From the NCBI GenBank assembly GCA_009746045.1, contig RPFO01000645.1:1443193-1507192 (forward strand): a stretch of 64,000 bases of DNA. Direction: 5' to 3'. Shown here in pieces: positions 1 to 9,494 of the stretch. Every line of letters starts with the position of its first letter. Position 1 is the first letter of the stretch. Under the pieces are notes generated by a model, which saw only the letters and a list, made by a program, of their open reading frames with translations, made no database searches and was not told the DNA's origin. Source of the stretch: Mesostigma viride. Its lineage: Eukaryota > Streptophyta > Mesostigmatophyceae > Mesostigmatales > Mesostigmataceae. The translations under genes were made by a program, and so were the position numbers.

Positions 1-1403
1 CCAACCACCGTATGTGAAGGTACCCCAGGGGCCGGGCCAGGGTCACCCTGAGGGCTCGATACAGCTGTAGCACCCTGATCAGGAAGCTCCACGTCACCCC
101 CGCCTTGTACACCAGCGGGCACCTGGAAGAGGTCTCCTTGATTACCTCCCCGGGGACGGATCTTTGACCAGGACAGACGGTGCACTGCTTGGGAGCCATC
201 AATGGCCACCCAGCACTTATGGCCAGCGGCTTCTACTCGGGTCACCACCCCATCATGCCAGCTGCCACGTTTCCCTGGAAAGCTTGGTTCCTTCCACACA
301 ACAACCTGTTGTCCAACGTTAGGTTCTAGGACACTCCAGCCCTTGTCTTTCTGCCTCAGCTTGAGGAACTTGGCCTCTAGCTTCTCCTTCCATGCCTGCT
401 CAGCATCAGCTGGCAGCATCCTGGTATGCAGCATAAGAGGATTGATGGCAATGTCACCAAAGAACATGGGAGTCCTCAGGTTCAGCCTGTCCTCCACAGA
501 ACGTAGCCATGCAGATGTCACAATGGCAGATGACGTCCTTGGAATCCTCTCCACCAGCAGCACAGTCTTGATCTCTTGGATGGCTCTCTCCACCACCCCT
601 TGCTGGCCGTGGCTCTCCCTGGGTGTAATCAGCAACTCTGGAAACTCTGGCAGGTTCTCACAGCACTCAAACTGAATGTCACACTGCAACAACTCCAACC
701 CAGGGTACCTGCTCCTTGTCAACTTCAGAGCAGCAATCAATGTAGGCTTCTCCATGTCAGGCAGGATCTCTAGGGTCTTGTACTTGGTATATCTGTCCAC
801 TGCCACCAGCAGCTTCAAACCCCTGATTCTCTGAATATCTACCTGCACATGGCCTGGCTGCAAAATAGGAGTCCTGGCATGAGACTGCTTGGGCTTTCTA
901 GCAACTAGCCTGCACTTGCAAGCTTGAGCAACCTGTTGGCAGATGGAGTACAACTCACTTCCTCCCAGCCGTCTAGCAACTTGCAAAGACTGAGCTGCAT
1001 GGCCAAACATGGTATGCAACCTTGAGGCAATGTCATACAAGAGAGAAAACCTTTTATTGTCATTATTAGCACTCAAGGTATGTACAGATCCCTTATGTAC
1101 AGGAGGCACCAGGGTCGTGCCTGTCAGACTGTCTCCAGCCCTATCCTCATCCTGACCATCCTGTGCCAGTCCTGCACGGTCAGAATGCTTCTGAGATCCA
1201 CCTGGGTCCACATCACCAGGTCCTACCTCAGGCTCAGCACCGCCATGGCGGGCACGTTGGCGAGTAACCACTGCAGCTACAGCTGGCATACTCTCTGTGG
1301 TAACCAAGCTTGCCCCATCGTGTCCAATAGGCTCTTTCACTAGAGCATGGGGCTGCCCCTCACTGCTGTCACTAGCAGCTTCATTACACACCCCTGGGGG
1401 CAC
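1..1403 (-). CDS. pol of element A, N-terminal part (integrase), runs off window
   Basis: This is the beginning of the same 1185-residue polyprotein that is complete in B and K. The window contains the N-terminal linker, the HH-CC zinc region (LHTMFGH ... QACKC), the integrase core with its three acidic positions, and the SH3-like C-terminal segment (GKRGSWHDGVVTRV). The retropepsin-like, RT and RNase H parts lie beyond position 1. Matching bases line up with K at an offset of 56510. Confidence 0.85.
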   Translation of the reverse strand, partial: MPPGVCNEAASDSSEGQPHALVKEPIGHDGASLVTTESMPAVAAVVTRQRARHGGAEPEVGPGDVDPGGSQKHSDRAGLAQDGQDEDRAGDSLTGTTLVPPVHKGSVHTLSANNDNKRFSLLYDIASRLHTMFGHAAQSLQVARRLGGSELYSICQQVAQACKCRLVARKPKQSHARTPILQPGHVQVDIQRIRGLKLLVAVDRYTKYKTLEILPDMEKPTLIAALKLTRSRYPGLELLQCDIQFECCENLPEFPELLITPRESHGQQGVVERAIQEIKTVLLVERIPRTSSAIVTSAWLRSVEDRLNLRTPMFFGDIAINPLMLHTRMLPADAEQAWKEKLEAKFLKLRQKDKGWSVLEPNVGQQVVVWKEPSFPGKRGSWHDGVVTRVEAAGHKCWVAIDGSQAVHRLSWSKIRPRGGNQGDLFQVPAGVQGGGDVELPDQGATAVSSPQGDPGPAPGVPSHTVV

Positions 1404-1436
1404 CCTCCAGGGTTCAGGGATGTGTGCAGGCTCAAG

Positions 1437-2672
1437 TCAATGATCAGCAGCCTTGCCCTTGCCCTTGTCCTGGGATGGACCAGCCTTGTCCTTGCTGCCA
1501 CCCTGAGCTGGCTTGCTCTGACCTTCCTGCCTCAGGTACGAGGGACACTCATTCCTGAAGTGACCCTTCCCCTGGCAGAAATAACATTCCACCTGACTGA
1601 TGTCCCGTGAGGTCCCACTGCTGGGCCCAGCCTTGGGAGGACCACCCACCCTCTTGAAGTCAAACTGGGACTGTGGATGTCCCGACTTCGGCGGGGTCCC
1701 CCGTCCAGCCCTTCTGTCACGCCCCCTCCTGGACCTTCCTCGACCCCTTGAAGAGGTCTCAGGCCCTCTCGAGGGCGCTGGGCCCCCGTGGCCCGATCCC
1801 CTCATGGACTTAACCGTGGGTTCAGTGGCCTCCTCATCACCCTGACGAGGGCGCTTACCACCCACGTACTTGCCGCTGAAACACTCATACAACTGGTCCG
1901 TCATGGCTGCCCAGCCATGGACCTGTCGCATGTGGATGGTCACATTATCCATGGTGACCGGATCCAGCTGCAGCGACTTGAGAAAGTCGCCCATGGCCAT
2001 CCGATCTGCGACGAAGAAGCCCTTGGCCATGGCGTCCTCCCTCAGCTTGACGAAGTCTTCAAAGGCGTGGACCACTAGCTGCCCCTTGATGGGCTTGTAG
2101 TCCAGGTATTCTTGCTTCAGGTGGGACCCATCTATGGTCCTCTTGTCACTCAGGAACGACCTGAGTCGCGTCATAAACGCCGCCCAGGTGTCCCCCGCCG
2201 CATGTCGCTCCCGAACAAACTTGAACAGCCGCCTCGCCGACTGCCGTATGTAGGCACTAGACGCCAGGATGCGAAGCTTGTCACCGTTGTATATCTCCGT
2301 GTACAAGTTCATGTCCTCTAACATCCTCTCAGCATCCCGGGGCTGCCAATTGTCCTTGATGGACTGAAACTGGCCTAGCACCGCGTACCCCTCAGCACGT
2401 TGGTCGCTTAGGCGCCGCTTGATCTGCGGCTGGCGCGTGCTGACCGCCCTGCGATCCTTGGCTCTGATTATCTGGCACCTCAGCCTGGTCTCCCAGCGCC
2501 TGGCCGTCCCCGCGTCCATCGCGTCCACCGCGTCCATCGCGTCCATCTCGTCCATCCAGCCCAGCGCCGCGCCGCGCGAAGCCCATAAAGCCCGCTTGTT
2601 GGTTGATAGCTCCATCATCCATGATGGCCTCTGTTCAGATCTGCTACAGCCAGCCAAGTGGCCAAGCAGCAA
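1437..2672 (-). CDS. gag of element A
   Basis: This is a nucleocapsid-type polyprotein of about 400 residues. Near the start is a low-complexity Asp/Gly/Arg or Met/Asp/Ala region encoded by a 9 bp GGACGCGAT-like repeat. Next comes an alpha-helical gag core (LYTEIYNGDKLRILASSAYI through MTDQLYECFSGKYVGG), then a basic Arg/Gly stretch. One CCHC zinc knuckle (CYFCQGKGHFRNEC, CX2CX4HX4C) precedes a Lys/Gln/Gly tail. It should bind RNA and build the particle. Pol follows in the same orientation after a gap of about 35 bp. It is near identical to the gag copies in B and K. Confidence 0.85.
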   Translation of the reverse strand: MLLGHLAGCSRSEQRPSWMMELSTNKRALWASRGAALGWMDEMDAMDAVDAMDAGTARRWETRLRCQIIRAKDRRAVSTRQPQIKRRLSDQRAEGYAVLGQFQSIKDNWQPRDAERMLEDMNLYTEIYNGDKLRILASSAYIRQSARRLFKFVRERHAAGDTWAAFMTRLRSFLSDKRTIDGSHLKQEYLDYKPIKGQLVVHAFEDFVKLREDAMAKGFFVADRMAMGDFLKSLQLDPVTMDNVTIHMRQVHGWAAMTDQLYECFSGKYVGGKRPRQGDEEATEPTVKSMRGSGHGGPAPSRGPETSSRGRGRSRRGRDRRAGRGTPPKSGHPQSQFDFKRVGGPPKAGPSSGTSRDISQVECYFCQGKGHFRNECPSYLRQEGQSKPAQGGSKDKAGPSQDKGKGKAADH

Positions 2673-2724
2673 TTAAAGCAATATAAGCTACTGAACAAGA
2701 AAGGAAAGTGCCAAGTGTTACCAC

Positions 2725-3507
2725 TCAGGCAAGACCACCACGGCTGGCCCCAGGCGCGTCCTGGTTCTCCTTGTCGCTGTCGTCGTCGCTGTCGCTCACC
2801 ACAATCAGCTCTGGCACCCTGCTCCCCGCTGCGCCGTCGTCGACCCGCTGTCGGCCCGCGATGACTGAATCGTCACCGTTGGTATAGTAGACAGGTGACA
2901 ACCCGTCGTTGGCACCTCGCGGATTGTACGTGGGCACCTCGTGGTCACCAAGTGTCTCGTCGCCTAGCCCAGCGACACCCCCTGCTCCCACCTCAAGGTC
3001 ACTATCGTACCCAAGAGGTGCAAACTCTTCCCAACGCGTCACACGAACGCGAAGGGGCGGGGGCAGTTCCTGAAAAGGAACTCTTACTCGCTCCGGAAAC
3101 CTGCCGACTCTTGTCGCGCGCTGTCCTCCGGTGATGGCTTCCGCTGTCGCCCCGACCTCTGCAAGCCGCCTGTAGTGCTCCGCTCCGCGTCGTTCACGCC
3201 TAACTGGCCCCGCTGCAACACCCTCGTCGCCGATGACGCCTGCGAAAGTACGTGGTACTCCCGCGCCCGCTGCTGTCGGTACAAACTCGTGTCGCCCTGC
3301 GCCAGCTGCCTCCGCAACCTCGCCTCGCCTTGCCGCCAACTCCGTCCGCACTCGCTCAGCTACTGCTGTAATCACCGTCTGGATGCCGACCAACCCGTGA
3401 AGCTCCTGCTCGAGGTCGTCGATGCTCCGGTGCTCCGGAATGACGATGGTTTGTACGTGTCGCAGAATTCGCTCCCAATCTTCGACCTGGTCGTCGACGA
3501 ATTGCAC
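2725..3507 (-). CDS. Leader ORF (ORF0) of element A, upstream of gag
   Basis: This open frame of about 260 residues lies between the 5' LTR and gag. I do not recognise its family. The first third has an amphipathic, Glu/Arg-rich helical stretch (EQELHGLVG... VAERVRTELAARRGEV) that could form a coiled coil. The middle is Arg/Ala/Gly-rich. The C-terminus has a hydrophobic core followed by an acidic run (ELIVVSDSDDDSDKEN), which resembles a SUMO-interacting motif. The same ORF occurs in B and K, and the frame is conserved, so it is probably translated. Ty1/copia elements normally have nothing coding between the 5' LTR and gag, so this is an accessory ORF or a detached gag N-terminus. The role is unknown. 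Confidence 0.6.
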   Translation of the reverse strand: MQFVDDQVEDWERILRHVQTIVIPEHRSIDDLEQELHGLVGIQTVITAVAERVRTELAARRGEVAEAAGAGRHEFVPTAAGAGVPRTFAGVIGDEGVAAGPVRRERRGAEHYRRLAEVGATAEAITGGQRATRVGRFPERVRVPFQELPPPLRVRVTRWEEFAPLGYDSDLEVGAGGVAGLGDETLGDHEVPTYNPRGANDGLSPVYYTNGDDSVIAGRQRVDDGAAGSRVPELIVVSDSDDDSDKENQDAPGASRGGLA

Positions 3508-3737
3508 GAAGCTGCGATTACAGGCGGACGATCTGCAAGCAATAAAGATAGATCCCGAACGACACGACGCAATTCAGGAGAAATCGAACCCCCAGCAGAC
3601 TGCCGAAACCGGAAATCCTGCTGCCGTTGTTCCTCCTGCACCATTCACCACCGGACGAGCTCCTCGCGTCGTCAACGCTGCACACCGCAACCGGCAACGA
3701 CCCTCCTGGCCGTTCCGCTGAGACTGGTTGTAATTTG

Positions 3738-4430
3738 AGTTAACGTTCTTATCACACGCAATGTGAAGGATATGGTTGCAATGCAGCAATGTGTGAATAT
3801 GGTTGGAAACGGAGCTTTGTTAAAATCGGATAATGTTACAGCGCTCACACACTTGAGGCTTGTACACGCGTTGCCAAGTCAAGGCACAACACGTGAGGCG
3901 GGCTCGCAAGAGATGCCCATTTGGCACTGGCCTATTGTTTATATACTTGTGCACTGTGCTTGCTAGTCCTGAGCAGCCTAGGAGGCCTGCTCAGTAATAA
4001 CACCCCGGTACAGTATTCACTACCTGTACAGCGCCCAGCTCCTATACAGTAGGTCTGCCATACAGGCACAGTGACCACAGAGCACAGTCCACAGTGACTA
4101 TTGCATCTGCACCTAGAAGCCAGGACTAAGCCTGCGGTACCAACAGACCACAGGTTAAGGTTCCTATTTCCTGCGTACGACGTATTAATCCAATACCGTC
4201 GTAGGTACAGCACCTAATTCCTGTCGGCCCAGGAATTACTGTCGACCCCATATGTCGTCGGCAAATATTCACGTCCGACTTAGAAGAACAGCCGGCTCGC
4301 GCTCGCGCGCGACCGGGAAGTCGGAACGCCATAACTTTCTTGATACTTGTCGGAATGAACTCGTTCCGGTGCCGCTGGAATCGCAGAGATATGCCGAATC
4401 AGGATCACGCCAATGCGCTTGGCGTTAACT
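3738..4430 (-). repeat. 5' LTR of element A
   Basis: This 693 bp repeat is nearly identical to the LTRs of B and K. On the element strand it begins AGTTAACG and ends CGTTAACT, so the ends are perfect 7 bp inverted repeats and are not TG...CA. It holds the family TATATAA motif in the half nearer the internal region. A short palindrome (CGCCAA / TTGGCG arms) lies within about 25 bp of the outer end. Confidence 0.9.
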
Positions 4431-5334
4431 CTATCGGCCTCTCCGGGCGAGGAGAGGCCTGGAATAAAATTCTTTATGTTCGCCACCCACCGTTACAGGC
4501 CACGGTAATGGTTGTTGGGTGGGGGGCTCTACGTTTTGAGTAAAATGGTGTGATTTCCGGCGCTGGGCCCACTGACGATTCCCCTCTACCCCTGGGTGCG
4601 GCAAGCGGCTTCCTGACACTGGGGAAGCTGCGATTTTAGTCGGACAACGTCAGGGAAGGAGCCATACAGGCCAGGGCCAGCGGCTACGGTGGAAAGAATC
4701 ACAGGTGGAGGCGAATCTGCCTTAAACGTGGAGATGGCTAGCGCGGGGTGCCAGGGTAGCCCATAACTGCCAGGAGCCTGACAGCGGACCCGATCTTTCG
4801 GCCTGTGGCCAGACGGGAGTTTCGGGGAGGATGCGGGGCTGGAGCGAATCTTGGTGGGAGGAGCGCGCTCTTCATCATTGCCCAGTTTTTCAGCAAAGAA
4901 TGTTCGCCTGGCGGGGCTGAAATTCTTGCTGTTTTATCGCCTTGTTTTTTATCCTGTATGATGCATTATAGGAAAAGCGATAAAGAGTTCGGTTCAGCCA
5001 GGGGGGCATATCTATGCCATAAAAAATTTCCTACAACAACACAAGCCCTGGTCAGGGCCTTGGCTAAGCAGTTTCCAAGCCAAGGCCTTGGTAGGGTAGA
5101 GGGCCTATCGCCACAAAGGTTTCAATGCCGGGAAATCCCAGCCTCGGGGGTGGGGCTGGTGATGGGTCCTGGGCTTGTGAGAGACGGTCCGGGGGCGTAA
5201 GGCCTAATGAGCAGCCGCTGGAAACCGCCCCCCTAACGGGGGGAACGACATGGGTGCCGCCCTGCGTCCGCCGGGAAACCGTAGCGGCCACACGGGGGCG
5301 GCAGTACAGCTGTGGCAGCGTGCAGGAGGGGGGC
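4431..5334 (+). other. Internal segment of N, no gene recognised
   Basis: These 904 bp match the reverse complement of M 27780-28682 closely. Short open frames of up to 131 codons exist but show no recognisable domain and are not supported by composition. I see no coding function. The segment ends at GGGGC (5330-5334), the target duplicated by F. Confidence 0.7.
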
Positions 5335-6013
5335 TGTCAGGGTTTTGACCCTATGATCATGTGCCCAACTGCCTATGTGAGATAATTGTGTTTGTGGCCA
5401 TCCTGATGTACACGGAGGTATTAGGGTTTGCGTCCCTAATAATCGCACCCGCCTGCCGTATATCTGGCCGATATAATTAATAGGCTAAGTAGGGCTTGCC
5501 GTGATATTTCCGGCACAGTTTGTAGCACTGAAAATAGTGCCGTATAGCAAAAGTTACAGAGTGCCGAAGTTGTAATTCCGGCACAGTACTTTTTGTACCT
5601 ACGGTGTCAGAATTACTTGGATCATGGCTTGCGTGGCTGTGTCCATAAATGATACTAGCGGACGCCCAACCAAGGCGTGACAAAATGTTTAAGTTGAGCC
5701 GTATGCACTTGTGGAAAGAAATCTGAGATACTAGGTAGAGTACCAAGTGCTGGGCGCCGCGCCCTTCACCCATGTATGGGCCAAATGCATCCAACGCCCA
5801 CGAATGCGCCGCTCCTAACTGGACGGCCAATATTGCGTGGTTTTGTGACTTGCCAGCTTTCAGGCAGGCAACGTAGCATTTAACCTTTGGGTTGTCTCCT
5901 TAACAATTATGCCTCAGGCTCCGCAATAAAAACTGGCTATGGTAACAAAGTTGAGATGAGTTACACATGCAATATATAATTTCGAGACTACTCCTAGGTC
6001 CAATTTCTTGACA
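5335..6013 (+). repeat. 5' LTR of element F
   Basis: This 679 bp repeat has the same sequence as 7525-8203. It has canonical TG...CA ends within a 5 bp inverted repeat TGTCA/TGACA. It is unrelated by eye to the LTRs of the other families in the window. Confidence 0.93.
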
Positions 6014-6026
6014 TGGTATCGGTCTG
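6014..6026 (+). promoter_or_regulatory. Primer binding site of element F
   Basis: The bases next to the 5' LTR start TGGTATC, matching the first seven positions of the common copia primer site complementary to initiator Met tRNA. The later bases diverge. It is the only TGG-type primer site next to any complete 5' LTR in this window. Confidence 0.6.
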
Positions 6027-6245
6027 AGGGGGGAGAGCATTTTCGAAATTTTAAACAATTGCAAATTCGTACAAACCTGAAATCAACAAACCTGGAATCA
6101 ACTCCCTGTGCTACAGCCAGTCAGTTTTTAATCCAAGAGTTCCGGCTCCTTGACGACAGCCTGTATTTCGTCTTTGTAGTCGTTGACCATCGTTGCTACC
6201 TCATCGCCATCTTATTGTCCTGAAATTTCCCTTTTTTCTTCAAGA

Positions 6246-7145
6246 ATGGCAACTGCAACTGTGGCAGCTACCACCAAGGCTACCAAGGACCTCAACCTGA
6301 TTACCGCCTGCAAGAGCATCACTCCTTTCAATGGCTCCGACCCCAGCAAATGGGAGGACACGAAAATTCCGCTTGTAGCAATTGTGGCCGCTTTTGGCAT
6401 GCTCAATATCCTGTTGGGCGTGGAAGATGATGAGCAGCGTGACTTTATTCTTTTTGCTGCTCTGACGCAGTGCCTAGTGGGCCCGGCTCTTAAGCTCGTG
6501 AATAATGTCCCCCAGAAAGTTGGGAGCATTGCCTATAAACGTCTATGCGAGGAATACGAACAGCCAAAGCTTTTAATGAGCAATCGTCGTGCCCTTAGAC
6601 GCAAGATTAACAGAATGAAACTGGAACGGGGACAGACCATGCGCCAATTTCTCACGCAGGGCGAGATGGATCACGCTGACCTACAAGCTGCCGGTGGCCA
6701 CATGGCCGAGGAGGACCTGGCTGAAAATTTTATTGCTGGCGTGCCTGATGATTTACTGCCTGCACTTGCTTCTCTTAACCTGGCTGACAAAGTGACGCTT
6801 CAAGAAACCAAGGCCGCTCTTCTCAAGGCCTGGGATATTGTTCACGGCACTAAATCTGCCGAGGAGGCGCACTCAGGCACCGCCTACCACACCCACCGTG
6901 GCCGCGGACGCGGGGGCGGGGGCAACCGCGGGGGACCTACTCGTGATGCATCTGTCAAGTGCACCCACTGTGGCCGCTTCTCTCACGAGGCGGATACCTG
7001 CTGGCACAAGTACCCTCACCTGCGTCCCACCCGTGCCAATCACACCGACGGGGGACAGCCAGCAGCCCATTTTACCTTCACCGGCACCACGGATACCACT
7101 CCCCCTGTCACCACCATGGACATCCCCTATGGGTTCCACACCTGA
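6246..7145 (+). CDS. gag of element F
   Basis: This encodes about 299 residues from the ATG at 6246. An in-frame ATG at 6183 lies in a less protein-like leader and is less likely. The N-terminal two thirds resemble a copia-type gag (UBN2-like) core: ITPFNGSDPSKWEDTKIPL, then an LCEEYEQPK / LRRKINRMKLERGQTMRQFL helical region. An Arg/Gly-rich spacer follows (RGRGRGGGGNRGG), then one CX2CX4HX4C zinc knuckle (6960-7001). It should form particles and bind RNA. No protease motif follows, so maturation enzymes must come from elsewhere. Confidence 0.85.
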   Translation: MATATVAATTKATKDLNLITACKSITPFNGSDPSKWEDTKIPLVAIVAAFGMLNILLGVEDDEQRDFILFAALTQCLVGPALKLVNNVPQKVGSIAYKRLCEEYEQPKLLMSNRRALRRKINRMKLERGQTMRQFLTQGEMDHADLQAAGGHMAEEDLAENFIAGVPDDLLPALASLNLADKVTLQETKAALLKAWDIVHGTKSAEEAHSGTAYHTHRGRGRGGGGNRGGPTRDASVKCTHCGRFSHEADTCWHKYPHLRPTRANHTDGGQPAAHFTFTGTTDTTPPVTTMDIPYGFHT

Positions 7146-7524
7146 GACAGCACGCAGTAGCTTCAGCTGCCAGCTGCACCCAGCGACCAGACGTGGCGTC
7201 TTGAGAGCTGCAGCAGCACCTGAGCACCCCTGTCTCTAGGCATTGCCGCAGTCACCCACCCCGACCAGACGTGGCGGGCAGGAGCAGGAGTAACTGCCAG
7301 CATATCTGCCTCATCAGTGACAAGTACCAGTCACCAGCAACCAGTACCAGAAATCACCGGCTGCAGCGCACTCCCAGGGACACTTGGGGGCTCCAGTCAT
7401 CTTTGTGTTTGTAACAACCGTTTTTTTTGGTCCCTGTCTGTCCTTAACATCAGGATAGCCGTGCAAGGGGGGTGTCAGGGAACCTGTTGTATACCCGGCT
7501 ACCCGGCTAGTTGAGCAAGGGGGG
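7146..7524 (+). other. 3' untranslated part of element F
   Basis: These 379 bp between the gag stop and the 3' LTR show no coding domain. They contain a repeated CGACCAGACGTGGCG word and, at about 7463-7480, an extra copy of the purine tract plus LTR-start sequence (GCAAGGGGGGTGTCAGGG). Confidence 0.7.
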
Positions 7525-8203
7525 TGTCAGGGTTTTGACCCTATGATCATGTGCCCAACTGCCTATGTGAGATAATTGTGTTTGTGGCCATCCTGATGTA
7601 CACGGAGGTATTAGGGTTTGCGTCCCTAATAATCGCACCCGCCTGCCGTATATCTGGCCGATATAATTAATAGGCTAAGTAGGGCTTGCCGTGATATTTC
7701 CGGCACAGTTTGTAGCACTGAAAATAGTGCCGTATAGCAAAAGTTACAGAGTGCCGAAGTTGTAATTCCGGCACAGTACTTTTTGTACCTACGGTGTCAG
7801 AATTACTTGGATCATGGCTTGCGTGGCTGTGTCCATAAATGATACTAGCGGACGCCCAACCAAGGCGTGACAAAATGTTTAAGTTGAGCCGTATGCACTT
7901 GTGGAAAGAAATCTGAGATACTAGGTAGAGTACCAAGTGCTGGGCGCCGCGCCCTTCACCCATGTATGGGCCAAATGCATCCAACGCCCACGAATGCGCC
8001 GCTCCTAACTGGACGGCCAATATTGCGTGGTTTTGTGACTTGCCAGCTTTCAGGCAGGCAACGTAGCATTTAACCTTTGGGTTGTCTCCTTAACAATTAT
8101 GCCTCAGGCTCCGCAATAAAAACTGGCTATGGTAACAAAGTTGAGATGAGTTACACATGCAATATATAATTTCGAGACTACTCCTAGGTCCAATTTCTTG
8201 ACA
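7525..8203 (+). repeat. 3' LTR of element F
   Basis: This is the second 679 bp copy, preceded by a purine-rich tract at about 7514-7524 that would prime plus-strand synthesis. It is followed by the duplicated target GGGGC. Confidence 0.93.
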
Positions 8204-8440
8204 GGGGCCATGGGCGGAAAGAAAATCGGCACCAAGGTTGGCGACAGCCTTGGTGGCCAGGAAGGAGGTGTGGGGGCAACACCTTGTGTTCGAGTATGCT
8301 GGGCCCCCAGCATGGTGCTACAATAACCAACTTGATAATGATGTGCACTGAGTTTGAAGGTGTGGTATAGGCTGTCCGTATAAAGCCTAGCACACAAAAA
8401 TGTAAAATAAATGTTTCTCTTGGTGGGAAGGAACTCCAAT
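8204..8440 (+). other. Segment of N between F and B (internal end and start of repeat delta)
   Basis: This begins with the GGGGC target copy of F, joins repeat delta at 8273, and ends with CCAAT (8436-8440), the target duplicated by B. It matches M 27544-27780 in reverse complement. No gene is seen. Confidence 0.8.
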
Positions 8441-8729
8441 AGTTAACGCCAAGCGCATTGGCGTGATCCTGATTCGGCATATCTCTGCGATTCCAGCGGC
8501 ACCGGAACGAGTTCATTCCGACAAGTATCAAGAAAGTTATGGCGTTCCGACTTCCCGGTCGCGCGCGAGCGCGAGCCGGCTGTTCTTCTAAGTCGGACGT
8601 GAATATTTGCCGACGACATATGGGGTCGACAGTAATTCCTGGGCTGACAGGAATTAGGTGCTGTACCTACGACGGTATTGGATTAATACGTCGTACGCAG
8701 GAAATAGGAACCTTAACCTGTGGTCTGTT
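8441..8729 (+). repeat. 5' LTR of B, outer part
   Basis: This is the first 289 bp of the LTR, identical by eye to the start of the 3' LTR at 21972. It is interrupted after CTGTT by element C and resumes at 14929. Confidence 0.92.
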
Positions 8730-9157
8730 AGTTGAACGCCCTTCACCGCTGGCTAGCACGCCGGCGATGGAGACGGGATTTTGTTGTTTGGGGAACCGAT
8801 TGTGGGAGGCTGAGCCCGCAGCCGCCACTGATTGCTATTGAACCCTTGCAGCTGGCCAGGCCGCAAGGAGCTCAGCGGCGCGGCGCTAACCGATAAGGCA
8901 TGCTCGAGCCTCTAACCCGAGACTACCGGTAGGCTACCCGATAGTGCATGCTCGAGCCTCTAACCCGAGACTACCGGCACTCAGCGGATCTGTGCTACCG
9001 AGGGCGACGGTTCTCTGACCGTCCCGGCGCGCACTGGCTTCCGTACCTTGCTTAGGCACCGACTAGCATCTAGACACCAATCTTTGATGCCCACCTGACT
9101 AGGCGCCCAGGCCGGCGACTACCGGCCAGCGGATAGATGCCACTCGGGAGCACAACT
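8730..9157 (-). repeat. 3' LTR of element C
   Basis: This 428 bp repeat has AGTTG/CAACT ends. It contains an internal direct duplication of about 32 bp (8898-8929 and 8946-8977, 48 bp apart), each copy with a CTCG...CGAG mini-palindrome. The same duplication is in the 5' LTR. Confidence 0.93.
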
Positions 9158-9494
9158 CCCATACTTTCTTTTTAAATAATTATCATAAATTATTTAAAGC
9201 GAGGGGCAATAGGGTAGCACTGACCCTACGTACGTTCAAGTAGAGAAACACGTAACGGCACACTGACCGTCCCCAAATCCTAAACCCCAAGGAGGGTGCC
9301 CTACGCTGGGATCTGAGCACGCCAAAAACACCCGGGCTTTGCTCCCGGCCTCCTTTTCTACTTGGGTGCAACTGCACCACATGCATCATTATTAGGCACA
9401 CTGGCCGCCTGTCAGGTCTAGGGAAATGTATTCACAGATGAAAGAAGCGCCCATTCCCATGCAAAAAGACGACAGGTCACACGGTAAAAAAAAC
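9158..9494 (-). other. 3' untranslated region of element C
   Basis: These 337 bp lie between the pol stop and the 3' LTR. Next to the LTR on the element strand is an A/G-rich tract ending GTATGGG, the likely plus-strand primer. No gene is seen. Confidence 0.7.

Larger units (their letters stand above)
1..4430 (-). mobile_element. LTR retrotransposon A (copia-like, AGTT/AACT clade), cut by window edge
   Basis: This is a third copy of the family that includes B and K. Reading leftward from 4430 it holds the 5' LTR (3738-4430), a leader ORF, gag and the start of pol; the rest lies outside the window. Positions 1 to about 2330 match K at a constant offset of 56510 with only a couple of visible differences, so the two are recent relatives. 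It sits in the internal part of split-repeat element N. The five bases just outside the LTR are CTATC, and the uninterrupted equivalent of this target is in M at 28678-28682 (reverse complement). The other target copy is off-window. What is visible looks mostly open. Confidence 0.9.
5335..8203 (+). mobile_element. Gag-only LTR retrotransposon F (TR-GAG type)
   Basis: This is a complete short element of 2869 bp. Its two LTRs (5335-6013 and 7525-8203) are both 679 bp and look identical, starting TGTCA and ending TGACA. Target duplication GGGGC is at 5330-5334 and 8204-8208. Right after the 5' LTR is TGGTATC, the start of the copia-type initiator-Met tRNA primer site. A purine tract ending in GGGGGG precedes the 3' LTR. 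Only a gag-type ORF is present, with no protease, integrase or RT, so it must depend on other elements. It looks whole for its class and very young. Confidence 0.92.

Noticed and set aside
202-675. Plus-strand frames antisense to pol and gag of A, B and K
   Set aside because: They recur in every copy only because the coding strand recurs; they lack domains and start signals and lie opposite well-supported genes.
8898-8977. tRNA-like words (CTCGAGCCTCTAACCCGAGAC) in the LTR of C
   Set aside because: The two copies form only short CTCG/CGAG hairpins, and no acceptor stem or T-arm could be assembled around them. They are treated as an LTR-internal direct repeat.
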